64,000 nt of DNA from Alphaproteobacteria bacterium GWF2_58_20. GTDB lineage: Bacteria > Pseudomonadota > Alphaproteobacteria > UBA1247. The stretch's first letter is position 1; every line of letters starts with the position of its first letter. This document shows positions 28,782 through 36,828 of the stretch, one piece after another. Under the pieces are notes generated by a model. The model had not been told where the DNA came from. It did no database searches and saw nothing but the letters and a program-made list of their open reading frames with translations. Location of the stretch: positions 124,001-188,000 of the forward strand of contig MEMB01000001.1 of the NCBI GenBank assembly GCA_001768735.1. Reading direction: 5' to 3'. A program made the position numbers and the translations under genes.

Positions 28782-29177
28782 ATGACATGTTCCTTTGCAG
28801 ACCTTCGTGTTTTGGTGGTGGATGATATCCCGATGACGCGCGACCTTGTCTCGGAAATCCTTCGTCATATGGGGGTTTCCCAGGTTTTCAAGGCTTCCGG
28901 CGGCCATGAAGCGCTTGAGGTGGTGTCTTCCAGTGGCGGGCTGATCAACACCATCTTGTGCGACTGGAACATGCCGGATATGGAAGGCATTGATCTTTTG
29001 CGGGTTGTCCGCAAGGAAAACAAGGATATTCCCTTTCTTTTCCTGACCGGGCGCGATGATGTTGAATCGGTGAAGATGGCACGCGATGCCGGAGTGGATG
29101 GGTATTTGCTCAAGCCTGTCTGTCCCAACAAGCTCCGTGAAAAGATGGAGCGTCTTTTGCAAAAAATGCCTGCCTGA
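28782..29177 (+). CDS. Stand-alone CheY-like response regulator 2
   Basis: 131-aa receiver domain, paralogue of the preceding gene (VVDDIP, TILCDWNMPDMEG, FLTGRDD, LLKPVCP). The start at 28782 (MTCSFADLRVLVVDD) is chosen because it aligns with the N-terminus of the first paralogue (MEGIFADMRVMVVDD); an upstream ATG at 28770 is possible. Tandem duplication, 66 bp apart. Own terminator downstream. Confidence 0.88.
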   Translation: MTCSFADLRVLVVDDIPMTRDLVSEILRHMGVSQVFKASGGHEALEVVSSSGGLINTILCDWNMPDMEGIDLLRVVRKENKDIPFLFLTGRDDVESVKMARDAGVDGYLLKPVCPNKLREKMERLLQKMPA

Positions 29178-29344
29178 TGGATTTCCCGGGCCATTTCGGG
29201 CAGGGTGTTTGCGCGGCCTTTTGAGGCCGTTTTTTTTGAAGGATGGATGGAAGGGACCGGGAACCTGAGGTGCATTTTGAGGTCCTGGACGTCCTGCTTG
29301 ATGCCCTTCATGACCTTTTCCAGCATTTTTTCATCGGGTGTCAT
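29178..29344 (-). other. Gap with a possible small or decayed minus-strand ORF
   Basis: From an ATG at 29344 the minus strand reads MTPDEKMLEKVMKGIKQD..., an amphipathic-helix-like segment of about 27 residues with normal GC-rich third positions. The frame then runs antisense through the CheY terminator and gene. There is no clear ribosome binding site. It may be a remnant or a small protein; weak. Confidence 0.2.
29214..29237 (+). terminator. Rho-independent terminator after the second CheY gene
   Basis: CGGCCT-TTTG-AGGCCG hairpin followed by a run of eight T on the plus strand, 37 bp past the stop. Confidence 0.85.
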
Positions 29345-29355
29345 GCCGTCAATGG

Positions 29356-29522
29356 TTAGAGCCTTGAGCGTTCATCTTGAATACCCCTGTTGCCTTTTGA
29401 TGGCCATCCGCTGTGTTTTCAAACCTTGGACGATGCCCGCATCGCCCCGCGGTTTGCGCCTTGCGGTCTGGCTCATCCCAAGATCAACAGGCATTGTTCA
29501 ATCTAAACGCTCAAGGCTCTAG
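29356..29522. repeat. Palindromic repeat, copy B (long variant)
   Basis: 167 bp. Outer arms AGAGCCTTGAGCGTT and AACGCTCAAGGCTCT are perfectly complementary. The inner CCTGTTG ... CAACAGG arms match the other copies, but about 70 bp of extra sequence (including a small CGATG-CCCG-CATCG hairpin) replaces the short loop. It sits past the 3' end of the second CheY gene and supplies the stop codon of the small membrane-protein gene at 29511-29705. Confidence 0.8.
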
Positions 29523-29705
29523 CCCGGGATCTTGTGGGGCCGTTGGTTGCGCAGGAGGTGCCGCCATTTCTGCGGGAGAGGTTGGTGGAAGGTCGGGGTA
29601 TGGAGAAAGGGTTTCCGCAGCCCGCATCAGGGAAAATCCCAAAGCCATGGCGGCAAGGATGGCGGCCGCCATGACCAGGAGCAGGATTTTCGCCTTCTGG
29701 TCCAT
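29511..29705 (-). CDS. Small single-pass membrane protein with Pro-rich tail
   Basis: 64 aa. One transmembrane helix (about residues 6-27, KILLLVMAAAILAAMALGFSL) followed by a proline-rich tail. Its ATG overlaps the peroxiredoxin stop (TGATG), so translation is coupled. The last residues (LEP) and the stop codon lie inside repeat copy B, so the original C-terminus may have differed. Not recognised as a known family. Confidence 0.6.
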   Translation of the reverse strand: MDQKAKILLLVMAAAILAAMALGFSLMRAAETLSPYPDLPPTSPAEMAAPPAQPTAPQDPGLEP

Positions 29706-30238
29706 CACGAAAGGGTTGCTGTGCCCGGTTTCCAGTTGCAGGGCGTCAGCTTTCCGGTTTGCAGGGCTTCCAGCAGGCGCATCACCTCATCGGTGTTGCG
29801 TCCGGTTTCCAGGTCGTTCACGGACACATGGCGGATGATGCCCTTGGGATCGACAATGAAGGTCGCCCGCAATGCCACGCCCTCATCCTTGTCCAGGATG
29901 CCAAGGGTGGCGGACAGCTCATGCTTGATGTCCGACAGCATTGGAAACGGAAGGTCGGCCAGGTTCGGGTCGTGGGTGCGCCAGGCCAGATGGACATATT
30001 CGGAATCCGTGCTGACACCAAGGATCTGGGTGTTGCCGTTTTCACATTCCTGCATCTTTTCGCCAAAGGAGGCAATTTCGGTGGGACAGACAAAAGTGAA
30101 ATCCTTGGGCCAGAAGAAGACAATCAGCCACTTGCCGGCATGGGTTTCATTTGTGATGGTGGTGAATTCTCCGCCCGGTTCCCGGGATACAACAGCTTTG
30201 AGGGAAAAGGCAGGGAACTTGTCGCCAACGGTCAGCAT
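29705..30238 (-). CDS. AhpC/Prx1-type peroxiredoxin
   Basis: 177 aa thiol peroxidase. Peroxidatic cysteine in FTFVCPTEIASF (about residue 51) and a C-terminal LTPCNWKPG that provides the resolving cysteine, so it is a typical 2-Cys enzyme of the AhpC family. Cytoplasmic. Ribosome binding site GGGAG before the ATG. The reductant is not encoded next to it (no ahpD or ahpF); TrxB is encoded at 54912-55868. Confidence 0.93.
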   Translation of the reverse strand: MLTVGDKFPAFSLKAVVSREPGGEFTTITNETHAGKWLIVFFWPKDFTFVCPTEIASFGEKMQECENGNTQILGVSTDSEYVHLAWRTHDPNLADLPFPMLSDIKHELSATLGILDKDEGVALRATFIVDPKGIIRHVSVNDLETGRNTDEVMRLLEALQTGKLTPCNWKPGTATLS

Positions 30239-30458
30239 GTGTTTTCTCCCTATGAGACGTTCAAAGACACATCATTATGCCTTTCCCTGTTGCAAAAGAC
30301 AATGGCCGGAGGATGGTGGATGTGCCTGCCACGGCATGATGGTGCGCGCCTGTGTAAATGTTGGTTGTTGTTTATTTTAAGTTTTCATTTTATAAAATGT
30401 TTACGAGTTTAAAATATTGTATTTGAAATACATATTCCTGTTCTAGATGAGGTGCTGG

Positions 30459-33400
30459 ATGAAAAAGCTGTTCCGGGTTGTCGTGTGTGTCGCAAGTGTT
30501 CTGGCGTTGTATGCGCCTCAGACCATGGCGCAGACCAAGTTTCGTATGCGCAAGAAGGTATGCGATATCATGGATTCCACCTGCGCCACTTGGGTAGCAC
30601 AGCAAACAGGGACGGGCGAAACTCCGGGAGGGACCAGTTTTGCTTCTATCAGTATCTCTGGTAATGCGAGCGCCATGGATGTGGATGGCGGTGGAAACGC
30701 CAGCGGTACGGAAACAACAGGCTCTACGGTTTCCTTTACGATCCGTAATGATGGGACAGAGCCAACCGGGGCCATGTCCATCAGTGTTGGTGGCACGAAT
30801 GCAACCAATTTCGAGATTTCTCCAGATGGGCCGAACACCTGTTCAGGTTCCCTTGCTGTAGGGGCGAGCTGCATTATATCCGTGCGTCCTGTTGCGAGTG
30901 AAAACGGCACCTACTCAGGAACCTTGATCATTGCCGGTGCTCCCGGAGGGGCTCTTTCTTTGCCGCTTTCCGGAAATGCCAGCGACTTTGTTGTGGATGG
31001 GCTTGAACCTGGCCTTTATTGCTGGGGGCATAATGGTTTCGGTGTTCTTGGTAACGGCACAGCCTCATCCGCTAGTACGGCGGTGGCGGTTCTGAATATG
31101 TCGTCTGGCGTTACATCTTTTGCTCCTGCCAGTTATCATACTTGTTCCCTAAAGGATGGCGCCATTTATTGTTGGGGAAATGATGGTTATGGTGCACTTG
31201 GAAATGGAGCAGGGGACTCCTCTTTCGTGCCAATGGAAGTCACGAACATGACCTCCGGTGGGACGCAGGTGGTTGCAGGAACATATTATGGTTGTGGCTT
31301 GAAAGATGGCGGTGCTTATTGTTGGGGGTATAATACTTACGGCCAGCTTGGTGATGGCACAAATACAAGCCGGGAGATTCCTGTACCTGTATCAGGTATG
31401 TCCTCGAATGTATCTGCCCTTGCGGCAAACTATGCCCACACTTGTGCGTTGCAGAACGGCATCCTTTACTGTTGGGGCTACAACAATGCCGGTCAGTTGG
31501 GAACTGGGAACTCCATAAACCAGAATACGCCAGTGGTCGTATCCGGCATGGAAACTGGTGTTACACACTTTTCAGTGGGAGTGGATCATAGCTGCGCGAT
31601 AAAAGCCGATGCTCTCTATTGTTGGGGATCCAATGTATATGCTCAACTTGGAGATGGCAGCACAACCGCCCATCGTACTCCTGCTCTTGTGTCCGGCATG
31701 TCGTCCGGCGTAACTGCCGTAGCAGCCGGTGCCCAAAACACCTGTGCCATCAAGGATGATGTAATTTATTGCTGGGGACGTAATCACTATGGGCAACTAG
31801 GGGATGGTTCCACCATAACTCGCAGTACACCAGTGGTTGTAACGGATATGACCGCCAACATAGACGATGTTTCGCCGTTCGGTGACCATACCTGTGCTAT
31901 CCGGAACGGTGCTGCATATTGCTGGGGAGAAAATACGAGCCATCAGTTGGGAGATGGAACCATCACAAACAGCAGTACGCCTGTCGCGGTTGTGGGGATG
32001 GATACTGGCATTACGGCTGTAAAATCGGCAACCAACCATAGCTGTGCTCTCAAATCTGGCGGTGGCTCATCTGGTTCGACCGGTGCGGAGATTGGTTCCG
32101 GCAGCGTAACGGGCAATCCGCTGGCCATGGATGTGGCGGGAGCGGGAAGCCTTGTTGGTAATTGGGAAGAGGGAAGCAATGTGGCCTTCACCATCACCAA
32201 CACGGGCGATGAAACAAGCGGCGCCCTGTCCGTGGATATCGCGGGGGCCAATCCTCTCAATTTCGAGATTTCACCGACAGGCACCAACACCTGCGCTGGC
32301 AATACGCTCGCAGCTGGGGCCAGTTGCACGGTAACCGTGCGGCCTCTGGCGGATGATAACGGCGTTTACACAGCCATCCTTATTGTTTCCGGCACGCCGG
32401 GTGGCACACTCACGGCAAATCTTTCCGGAACGGCTAGTGGTTTCCTTGATGAACCAGCCCTTAGCCTTTCCGTCAACAGTGCGGTGCTGGATATTTCTGG
32501 CGGTGTTTCGCCGGGGGATTACACCACCTTCACGGTAAGCAACTGTATGGATTGTGCCACAACCAGTGCCATTGTGGTGGGCGTGGACAACACAACCAAT
32601 TTCGAGCTTGGCACGAACACCTGCACAACGCTGGCGGCCGGTGCCAGCTGCACGATTGACGTGAGGCCCCTGGCTGCCGACAACGGCACGTATAACGGCA
32701 CGCTGACCGTGGAAGCCGCAAGCGGTGGTACGGTAACAGTCGCCCTCTCTGGTACAGCCTCCGGGTTTGGGGGGGCGGGAGATCTCCTCTGTTGGGGGGA
32801 TAATGGCTATGGCCAGCTCGGGGATGGGACGACAACAGACCGATATGCGCCGGTGGCGGTTTCTGGCATGGGATCATCTGTTGTGACATTGTCTACGGCT
32901 GGTGAGCGCCATACCTGTGCGCTTAAGGATGGGGCTTTCTACTGTTGGGGAGATAATGGTCGTGGCCAGTTAGGCGATGGAACGACAGCAGACCACTATG
33001 TTCCGGCTGCGGTTTCCGGCATGGGTTCCAGCGATATTACAGCATCTTCGGGAGGAGGGTATCACGCATGTGTGATCAAAGATGAAGCCCTTTATTGCTG
33101 GGGATATAATGGCTATGGCCAGCTCGGGGATGGGACGACAACAGACCGATATGCGCCAGTGGCGGTTTCCGGTATGGATTCTGGAGTTACAAATGTGGCG
33201 ACGGGAGGAAGTCATACCTGTGCCATCAAGAATGGGACACTCTACTGCTGGGGGTATGATTTCAATGGTGAACTGGGGGATGGCTTGTCAGGGCTGGATG
33301 TCTATCGCACAACCCCCTTAGTGGTTACGGGCATGAATTCTGGCGTTACAGCTGTTGCGGCTGACATCTACCATACTTGCGCGGTTCAGAATGGCGCACT

Positions 33401-33848
33401 CTATTGCTGGGGTCATAATGCCTATGGTCGGTTGGGAGATGGGACATCGGGAAATACGCGTACCACGCCAGTAGCGGTCGTAGGTATGGATTCTGGTGTG
33501 ACGACGGTGGCCGAGGGGTATTGGCATACCTGCGCTATCAAAAATGGTGCTGTGTATTGTTGGGGAAGAAATTCTGATGGTCAGCTGGGTGATGGAACAA
33601 CAACAAATCACCTTACGCCGGTAGCAGTGCTGGGGATGGGGTCTGGCATTACAGTGCTTGCATCAGGCTATGAGCATAACTGTTCGATCAAGGAAGGATT
33701 CCTCTATTGCTGGGGGAACAATAACGTAGGCCAGCTTGGGGATGGCACGCTTACAGACAGGTATGTGCCAGCAGCCGTTTCCGGTATGGATTCTGGAGTT
33801 TCCAGCTTTGCAACGGGTTATAGCCATACCTGTGCTGTGCCGAACTGA
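30459..33848 (+). CDS. Large secreted protein with two seven-bladed RCC1 propellers
   Basis: 1129 aa. Signal peptide (about 1-25, ending TMAQ), then the motif KFRMRKKVC ... C (C35, C42) shared with two other secreted proteins here. Next an Ig-like choice-of-anchor domain (about 60-180), seven RCC1-type blades (about 185-535), two more Ig-like domains (about 545-760) and seven more blades to the end. Nearly every blade has the pair HTC(x8-9)YCWG and GQLGDGT, suggesting one disulfide per blade in an oxidising compartment. The start at 30459 is set by GAGG six bases before it; the upstream ATG at 30447 overlaps that site. AT-rich promoter region upstream, terminator downstream. Role unknown; surface or secreted binding protein likely. 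Confidence 0.85.
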   Translation: MKKLFRVVVCVASVLALYAPQTMAQTKFRMRKKVCDIMDSTCATWVAQQTGTGETPGGTSFASISISGNASAMDVDGGGNASGTETTGSTVSFTIRNDGTEPTGAMSISVGGTNATNFEISPDGPNTCSGSLAVGASCIISVRPVASENGTYSGTLIIAGAPGGALSLPLSGNASDFVVDGLEPGLYCWGHNGFGVLGNGTASSASTAVAVLNMSSGVTSFAPASYHTCSLKDGAIYCWGNDGYGALGNGAGDSSFVPMEVTNMTSGGTQVVAGTYYGCGLKDGGAYCWGYNTYGQLGDGTNTSREIPVPVSGMSSNVSALAANYAHTCALQNGILYCWGYNNAGQLGTGNSINQNTPVVVSGMETGVTHFSVGVDHSCAIKADALYCWGSNVYAQLGDGSTTAHRTPALVSGMSSGVTAVAAGAQNTCAIKDDVIYCWGRNHYGQLGDGSTITRSTPVVVTDMTANIDDVSPFGDHTCAIRNGAAYCWGENTSHQLGDGTITNSSTPVAVVGMDTGITAVKSATNHSCALKSGGGSSGSTGAEIGSGSVTGNPLAMDVAGAGSLVGNWEEGSNVAFTITNTGDETSGALSVDIAGANPLNFEISPTGTNTCAGNTLAAGASCTVTVRPLADDNGVYTAILIVSGTPGGTLTANLSGTASGFLDEPALSLSVNSAVLDISGGVSPGDYTTFTVSNCMDCATTSAIVVGVDNTTNFELGTNTCTTLAAGASCTIDVRPLAADNGTYNGTLTVEAASGGTVTVALSGTASGFGGAGDLLCWGDNGYGQLGDGTTTDRYAPVAVSGMGSSVVTLSTAGERHTCALKDGAFYCWGDNGRGQLGDGTTADHYVPAAVSGMGSSDITASSGGGYHACVIKDEALYCWGYNGYGQLGDGTTTDRYAPVAVSGMDSGVTNVATGGSHTCAIKNGTLYCWGYDFNGELGDGLSGLDVYRTTPLVVTGMNSGVTAVAADIYHTCAVQNGALYCWGHNAYGRLGDGTSGNTRTTPVAVVGMDSGVTTVAEGYWHTCAIKNGAVYCWGRNSDGQLGDGTTTNHLTPVAVLGMGSGITVLASGYEHNCSIKEGFLYCWGNNNVGQLGDGTLTDRYVPAAVSGMDSGVSSFATGYSHTCAVPN
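32800..33180 (+). repeat. Near-identical blade repeat inside the RCC1 gene
   Basis: A stretch of about 65 nt (beginning near 32806, ATGGCTATGGCCAGCTCGGG) recurs almost unchanged near 33110. Other blades differ much more at the DNA level, so this points to recent duplication or gene conversion between blades 1 and 3 of the second propeller. Confidence 0.7.
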
Positions 33849-33876
33849 TGATGGGTATATGCCGTGGTTTCATGCT

Positions 33877-33912
33877 CCAAAAGGGCCGATTCGCAAGAAT
33901 CGGCCCTTTTGG
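33877..33912 (+). terminator. Terminator after the RCC1 gene
   Basis: Perfect hairpin CCAAAAGGGCCGATTC-GCAA-GAATCGGCCCTTTTGG, 29 bp past the stop. The U-rich part is short (TTTT), so efficiency is uncertain. Confidence 0.75.
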
Positions 33913-34111
33913 GATTCGTGGTTGTTGGTTTTGTTGCTGCCGGGATTATCATCTACTGCTTGTGAACGTCTGAAAGCACCTTCAATGGAAGTCAAGGTGA
34001 AGCGGGGGAAACGTCGTCTCGATATTATGGAAACCGTGCGCATGTTAAATCTGGTTGGCCGCAGGCCGTGAATGGTCATAGCGCATGGCTTGACATCTTC
34101 CATCCTTGATT
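33913..34111. other. Intergenic region between the RCC1 and NYN genes
   Basis: No convincing gene. A consensus -35 box TTGACA lies at 34090-34095 but I see no good -10 at the proper distance. Short open frames on both strands lack start signals and family resemblance. Confidence 0.4.
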
Positions 34112-34133
34112 GTGGACAAGATGGCTTGTCCGC
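34112..34133 (+). promoter_or_regulatory. Inverted repeat in the leader of the NYN gene
   Basis: GGACAAG-ATGG-CTTGTCC (34114-34131), extended by one G-C and one wobble pair. It ends 15 bp before the preferred start codon at 34148 and could be an operator or an mRNA hairpin. Role is inferred only from position. Confidence 0.35.
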
Positions 34134-34147
34134 GTTATATCACTTGC

Positions 34148-34822
34148 ATGCAGGAACCTGAAACCAAAAGGGCGATAGCCTTCATCGACGGCCAGAACCT
34201 CTTCTACGCAGTGCGGGACGCGTTCGGCTACACCTATCCCAATTATGATCCCCTCAAGCTGGCGCGGGAGATGTGTCGCAAGGAAGGGTGGGATCTTGTC
34301 CTTGTCCGTTTTTTCACAGGGGTGCCCACGGAAGGAGATAATGCTTTCTGGTTCCATTTCTGGGCGAACAAGCTGCGCCAGATGGAAGCAGATGGGGTGT
34401 CGGTGTATTCGCGCCCCCTGCGCTACCACCACAAGACCTTCCGCCTGCCTGACGGGCAGGAACAACGCATGACCATCGGTCACGAGAAAGGCATCGACGT
34501 CCGGCTGGCGATTGACATCATGACCGGGGTTGTCAACGATGCCTGTGATGTGGCCCTCATTTTCAGCCAGGATCAGGATCTTTCGGAAGTGGCCGAGGAA
34601 GTCCACACCATTGCCGAGCGTTCCAACCGCTGGGTCAAGGTCGCCTGTGCCTTTCCAAATTCCCCGCAGATGGCCAACACCCGCGGCATCAACCATAGTG
34701 ATTGGCTGCCCTTCAGCAAGATGCTCTATGACCAGTGCATTGACCATCGGGATTACCGCGATCCTGACCACATGTCCCCATCGCACAACAATGACGCTCC
34801 ACACGCGCCGCACCGGGAGTGA
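34148..34822 (+). CDS. NYN-domain (LabA/DUF88-like) protein
   Basis: 224 aa. The N-terminal NYN (PIN-like nuclease) domain shows AIAFIDGQNLFYAVR (first acidic site), GIDVRLAIDIMTG and DVALIFSQDQDLSEVAEEV (further acidic sites), which fits a metal-dependent RNase. The start at 34148 (MQEPETKRAIAFIDG) puts the first strand at the N-terminus; a start at 34106 is open. It lies 6 bp before the nucleotide-sugar dehydratase gene, so co-transcription is likely. Substrate unknown. Confidence 0.8.
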   Translation: MQEPETKRAIAFIDGQNLFYAVRDAFGYTYPNYDPLKLAREMCRKEGWDLVLVRFFTGVPTEGDNAFWFHFWANKLRQMEADGVSVYSRPLRYHHKTFRLPDGQEQRMTIGHEKGIDVRLAIDIMTGVVNDACDVALIFSQDQDLSEVAEEVHTIAERSNRWVKVACAFPNSPQMANTRGINHSDWLPFSKMLYDQCIDHRDYRDPDHMSPSHNNDAPHAPHRE

Positions 34823-34828
34823 AACCCC

Positions 34829-36736
34829 ATGAAGCTTCGCAAGCTTGTGATGTCCAGGGCAGGATTGACCTTCCTGCATGACACAATGATGTCCGGGGCT
34901 GCGTTTGCCTTGGCCATGTATTTGCGCCTTGGCAGCCAGGTCTTCGGGGAATATCTGGGGGCTCTCATGACGGGGCTTCCCGTGTTCATGGGGATTTCCG
35001 CCGTCTCGTGTTTTTCCGTGAGGCTTTACCGCGGCATGTGGCGTTATGCCTCCCTGCCTGATCTGGTGGCGATCGCCAAGGCTTCCGCGCTGACCATGCT
35101 GCTGTTTGTGCCGGTCATGTTTTTTGCCAACCGGATGGAGTCCATTCCACGTGCGACTCCCATCATCGCTTTGCTGGTTCAGCTGGCTTTTTTGGGTGGC
35201 CCGCGTTTTGCCTATCGCTGGCTCAAGGACAAAGGGCTTGCGGTACTGGTGGGACATTCAGGTCACGACAAGCTGCCGGTTCTGCTGGTTGGGGCCGGAA
35301 ATGGCGCTTCACTTTTCATCCGTGCCTTGCGGGCAGATGTCCATGCCCCCTACAGGGTTGTGGGCGCGCTGGATGATGCCCTGGGCGCGCATATCGGACA
35401 GGATATTCATGGCGTTCCCATTCTTGGACACCTGAATGAACTGGTCAAAGTGGTGGCCCGGCTGGAGGCGCAGGGCGAAAAGCCGCAGAAGATTGTGGTA
35501 TCTGGCACGGCCACCGACAACGATCCGGTGCAAATGCGGTTCCTGGTGGAACAGGCGGAGGTGCTGGGCCTGTCTCTGGCACGATTGCCGCGCATGACCG
35601 ACCTCAAGGAGGCGCAGGCGGATCCATCGGCGCTGGAACTCAAGCCGGTGGCGGTGGAGGATTTGCTGGGGCGTCCGCAGGCGGCGCTGGACCGCGTGGC
35701 GATTGCGGCGCTCATCAGCGGCAAGCGTGTGATGGTCACGGGCGCTGGTGGCACCATTGGCGGCGAGCTGGTGCGGCAGGTGGCATCCTTTGGGCCATCG
35801 CGTCTGGTCCTGGTGGAAAAGTCCGAATATGCCCTTTACCTTGCCGATCTTGAAATGCGGGAGAGCTTTCCGCAACTGTCCATCCGGCCCTGCCTTGTGG
35901 ACATCACCAACCGGCTGCGGATTTCCCAGCTTTGCGCCGAGGAAAAGCCGGATATCGTGTTTCATGCCGCAGCGCTCAAGCATGTGCCCATGGTGGAGAT
36001 GAACCCCTGCGAGGGCCTTTATACCAACGGCGTTGGCACCCGTAATGTCGCCGATGCAGCCAAGGCTTGCGGCGCCATGGCCATGGTGATGATTTCGACC
36101 GACAAGGCGGTGACGCCCGCCAATGTGATGGGGGCAAGCAAGCGCTTGGCCGAGATGTATTGCCAGGCACTGGATATTGCTTCCGGCAAGGAGGGCGGTA
36201 CACGCTTCATGACGGTGCGCTTTGGCAACGTGCTGGGGTCCACGGGGTCGGTGGTGCCACTGTTTGAGCGCCAGCTGGCGCGCGGCGGGCCGCTTACCGT
36301 CACGCATCCCGAGGTGCGCCGGTTTTTCATGACCTGCCGCGAGGCGGTGCAGCTGGTTCTTCAGGCGTCAACGGATGGTGCGAAGAGCCGGGCGGGTTTT
36401 GGCGAGATTTTTGTGCTCGACATGGGCCAGCCGGTGCGGATTTCCGATCTTGCGCGGCAGATGATCCGGCTTGCGGGCCTCAGGCCCGATGTAGACGTGA
36501 TGATTGAGTACACAGGGCTGCGACCGGGGGAAAAGCTGGACGAAACCCTGTTCCATGAAGGGGAAACCATGAAGCCGTCACGGCATGACGGCATCATGAT
36601 TGCCGAGCCGCGGCATGTGGCGCTCAAGAAGATGCAGGAAATCCTCTCCCGCATGGAAAAGGCTACACTGGCGGGCGATGTGGAAAAATCGATGGAAGTC
36701 CTCATGGAAGCGGTGCCCGAATACAAGCACGCCTGA
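34829..36736 (+). CDS. Nucleotide-sugar 4,6-dehydratase (WbpM/CapD/PglF family)
   Basis: 635 aa. Four N-terminal membrane segments (about 10-130), a CoA-binding-like domain (LPVLLVGAGNGASLFIRAL), then a short-chain dehydrogenase domain with the NAD motif VTGAGGTIGGELVRQ (near 292-306), VFHAAALKHVPMVE and STDKAVTPANVMGASKR, in which the usual Tyr-Lys pair is replaced by the Met-Gly-Lys arrangement of this family. Acts on UDP-GlcNAc-type sugars at the first step of polysaccharide or glycan synthesis. Other glycan genes are not next to it. Confidence 0.9.
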   Translation: MKLRKLVMSRAGLTFLHDTMMSGAAFALAMYLRLGSQVFGEYLGALMTGLPVFMGISAVSCFSVRLYRGMWRYASLPDLVAIAKASALTMLLFVPVMFFANRMESIPRATPIIALLVQLAFLGGPRFAYRWLKDKGLAVLVGHSGHDKLPVLLVGAGNGASLFIRALRADVHAPYRVVGALDDALGAHIGQDIHGVPILGHLNELVKVVARLEAQGEKPQKIVVSGTATDNDPVQMRFLVEQAEVLGLSLARLPRMTDLKEAQADPSALELKPVAVEDLLGRPQAALDRVAIAALISGKRVMVTGAGGTIGGELVRQVASFGPSRLVLVEKSEYALYLADLEMRESFPQLSIRPCLVDITNRLRISQLCAEEKPDIVFHAAALKHVPMVEMNPCEGLYTNGVGTRNVADAAKACGAMAMVMISTDKAVTPANVMGASKRLAEMYCQALDIASGKEGGTRFMTVRFGNVLGSTGSVVPLFERQLARGGPLTVTHPEVRRFFMTCREAVQLVLQASTDGAKSRAGFGEIFVLDMGQPVRISDLARQMIRLAGLRPDVDVMIEYTGLRPGEKLDETLFHEGETMKPSRHDGIMIAEPRHVALKKMQEILSRMEKATLAGDVEKSMEVLMEAVPEYKHA

Positions 36737-36754
36737 CATGCCGGAATGTTTCGC

Positions 36755-36791
36755 ATGAAAAAGCCCCTGTCGATGACAGGGGCTTTTTCAT
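36755..36791. terminator. Bidirectional terminator between the dehydratase and slt genes
   Basis: ATGAAAAAGCCCCTGTC-GAT-GACAGGGGCTTTTTCAT is a perfect palindromic hairpin with A5/T5 on both sides, between convergent genes. Confidence 0.9.
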
Positions 36792-36828
36792 TGGTGGGCC
36801 TCCAGTCTCAGGGCTGGAAATGGCGGAT

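Noticed and set aside
31000..33848. Regularly spaced repeats in the 31-34 kb region as a CRISPR array
   Set aside because: Period is about 150 bp and in frame with RCC1 blades; repeats are inexact and coding.
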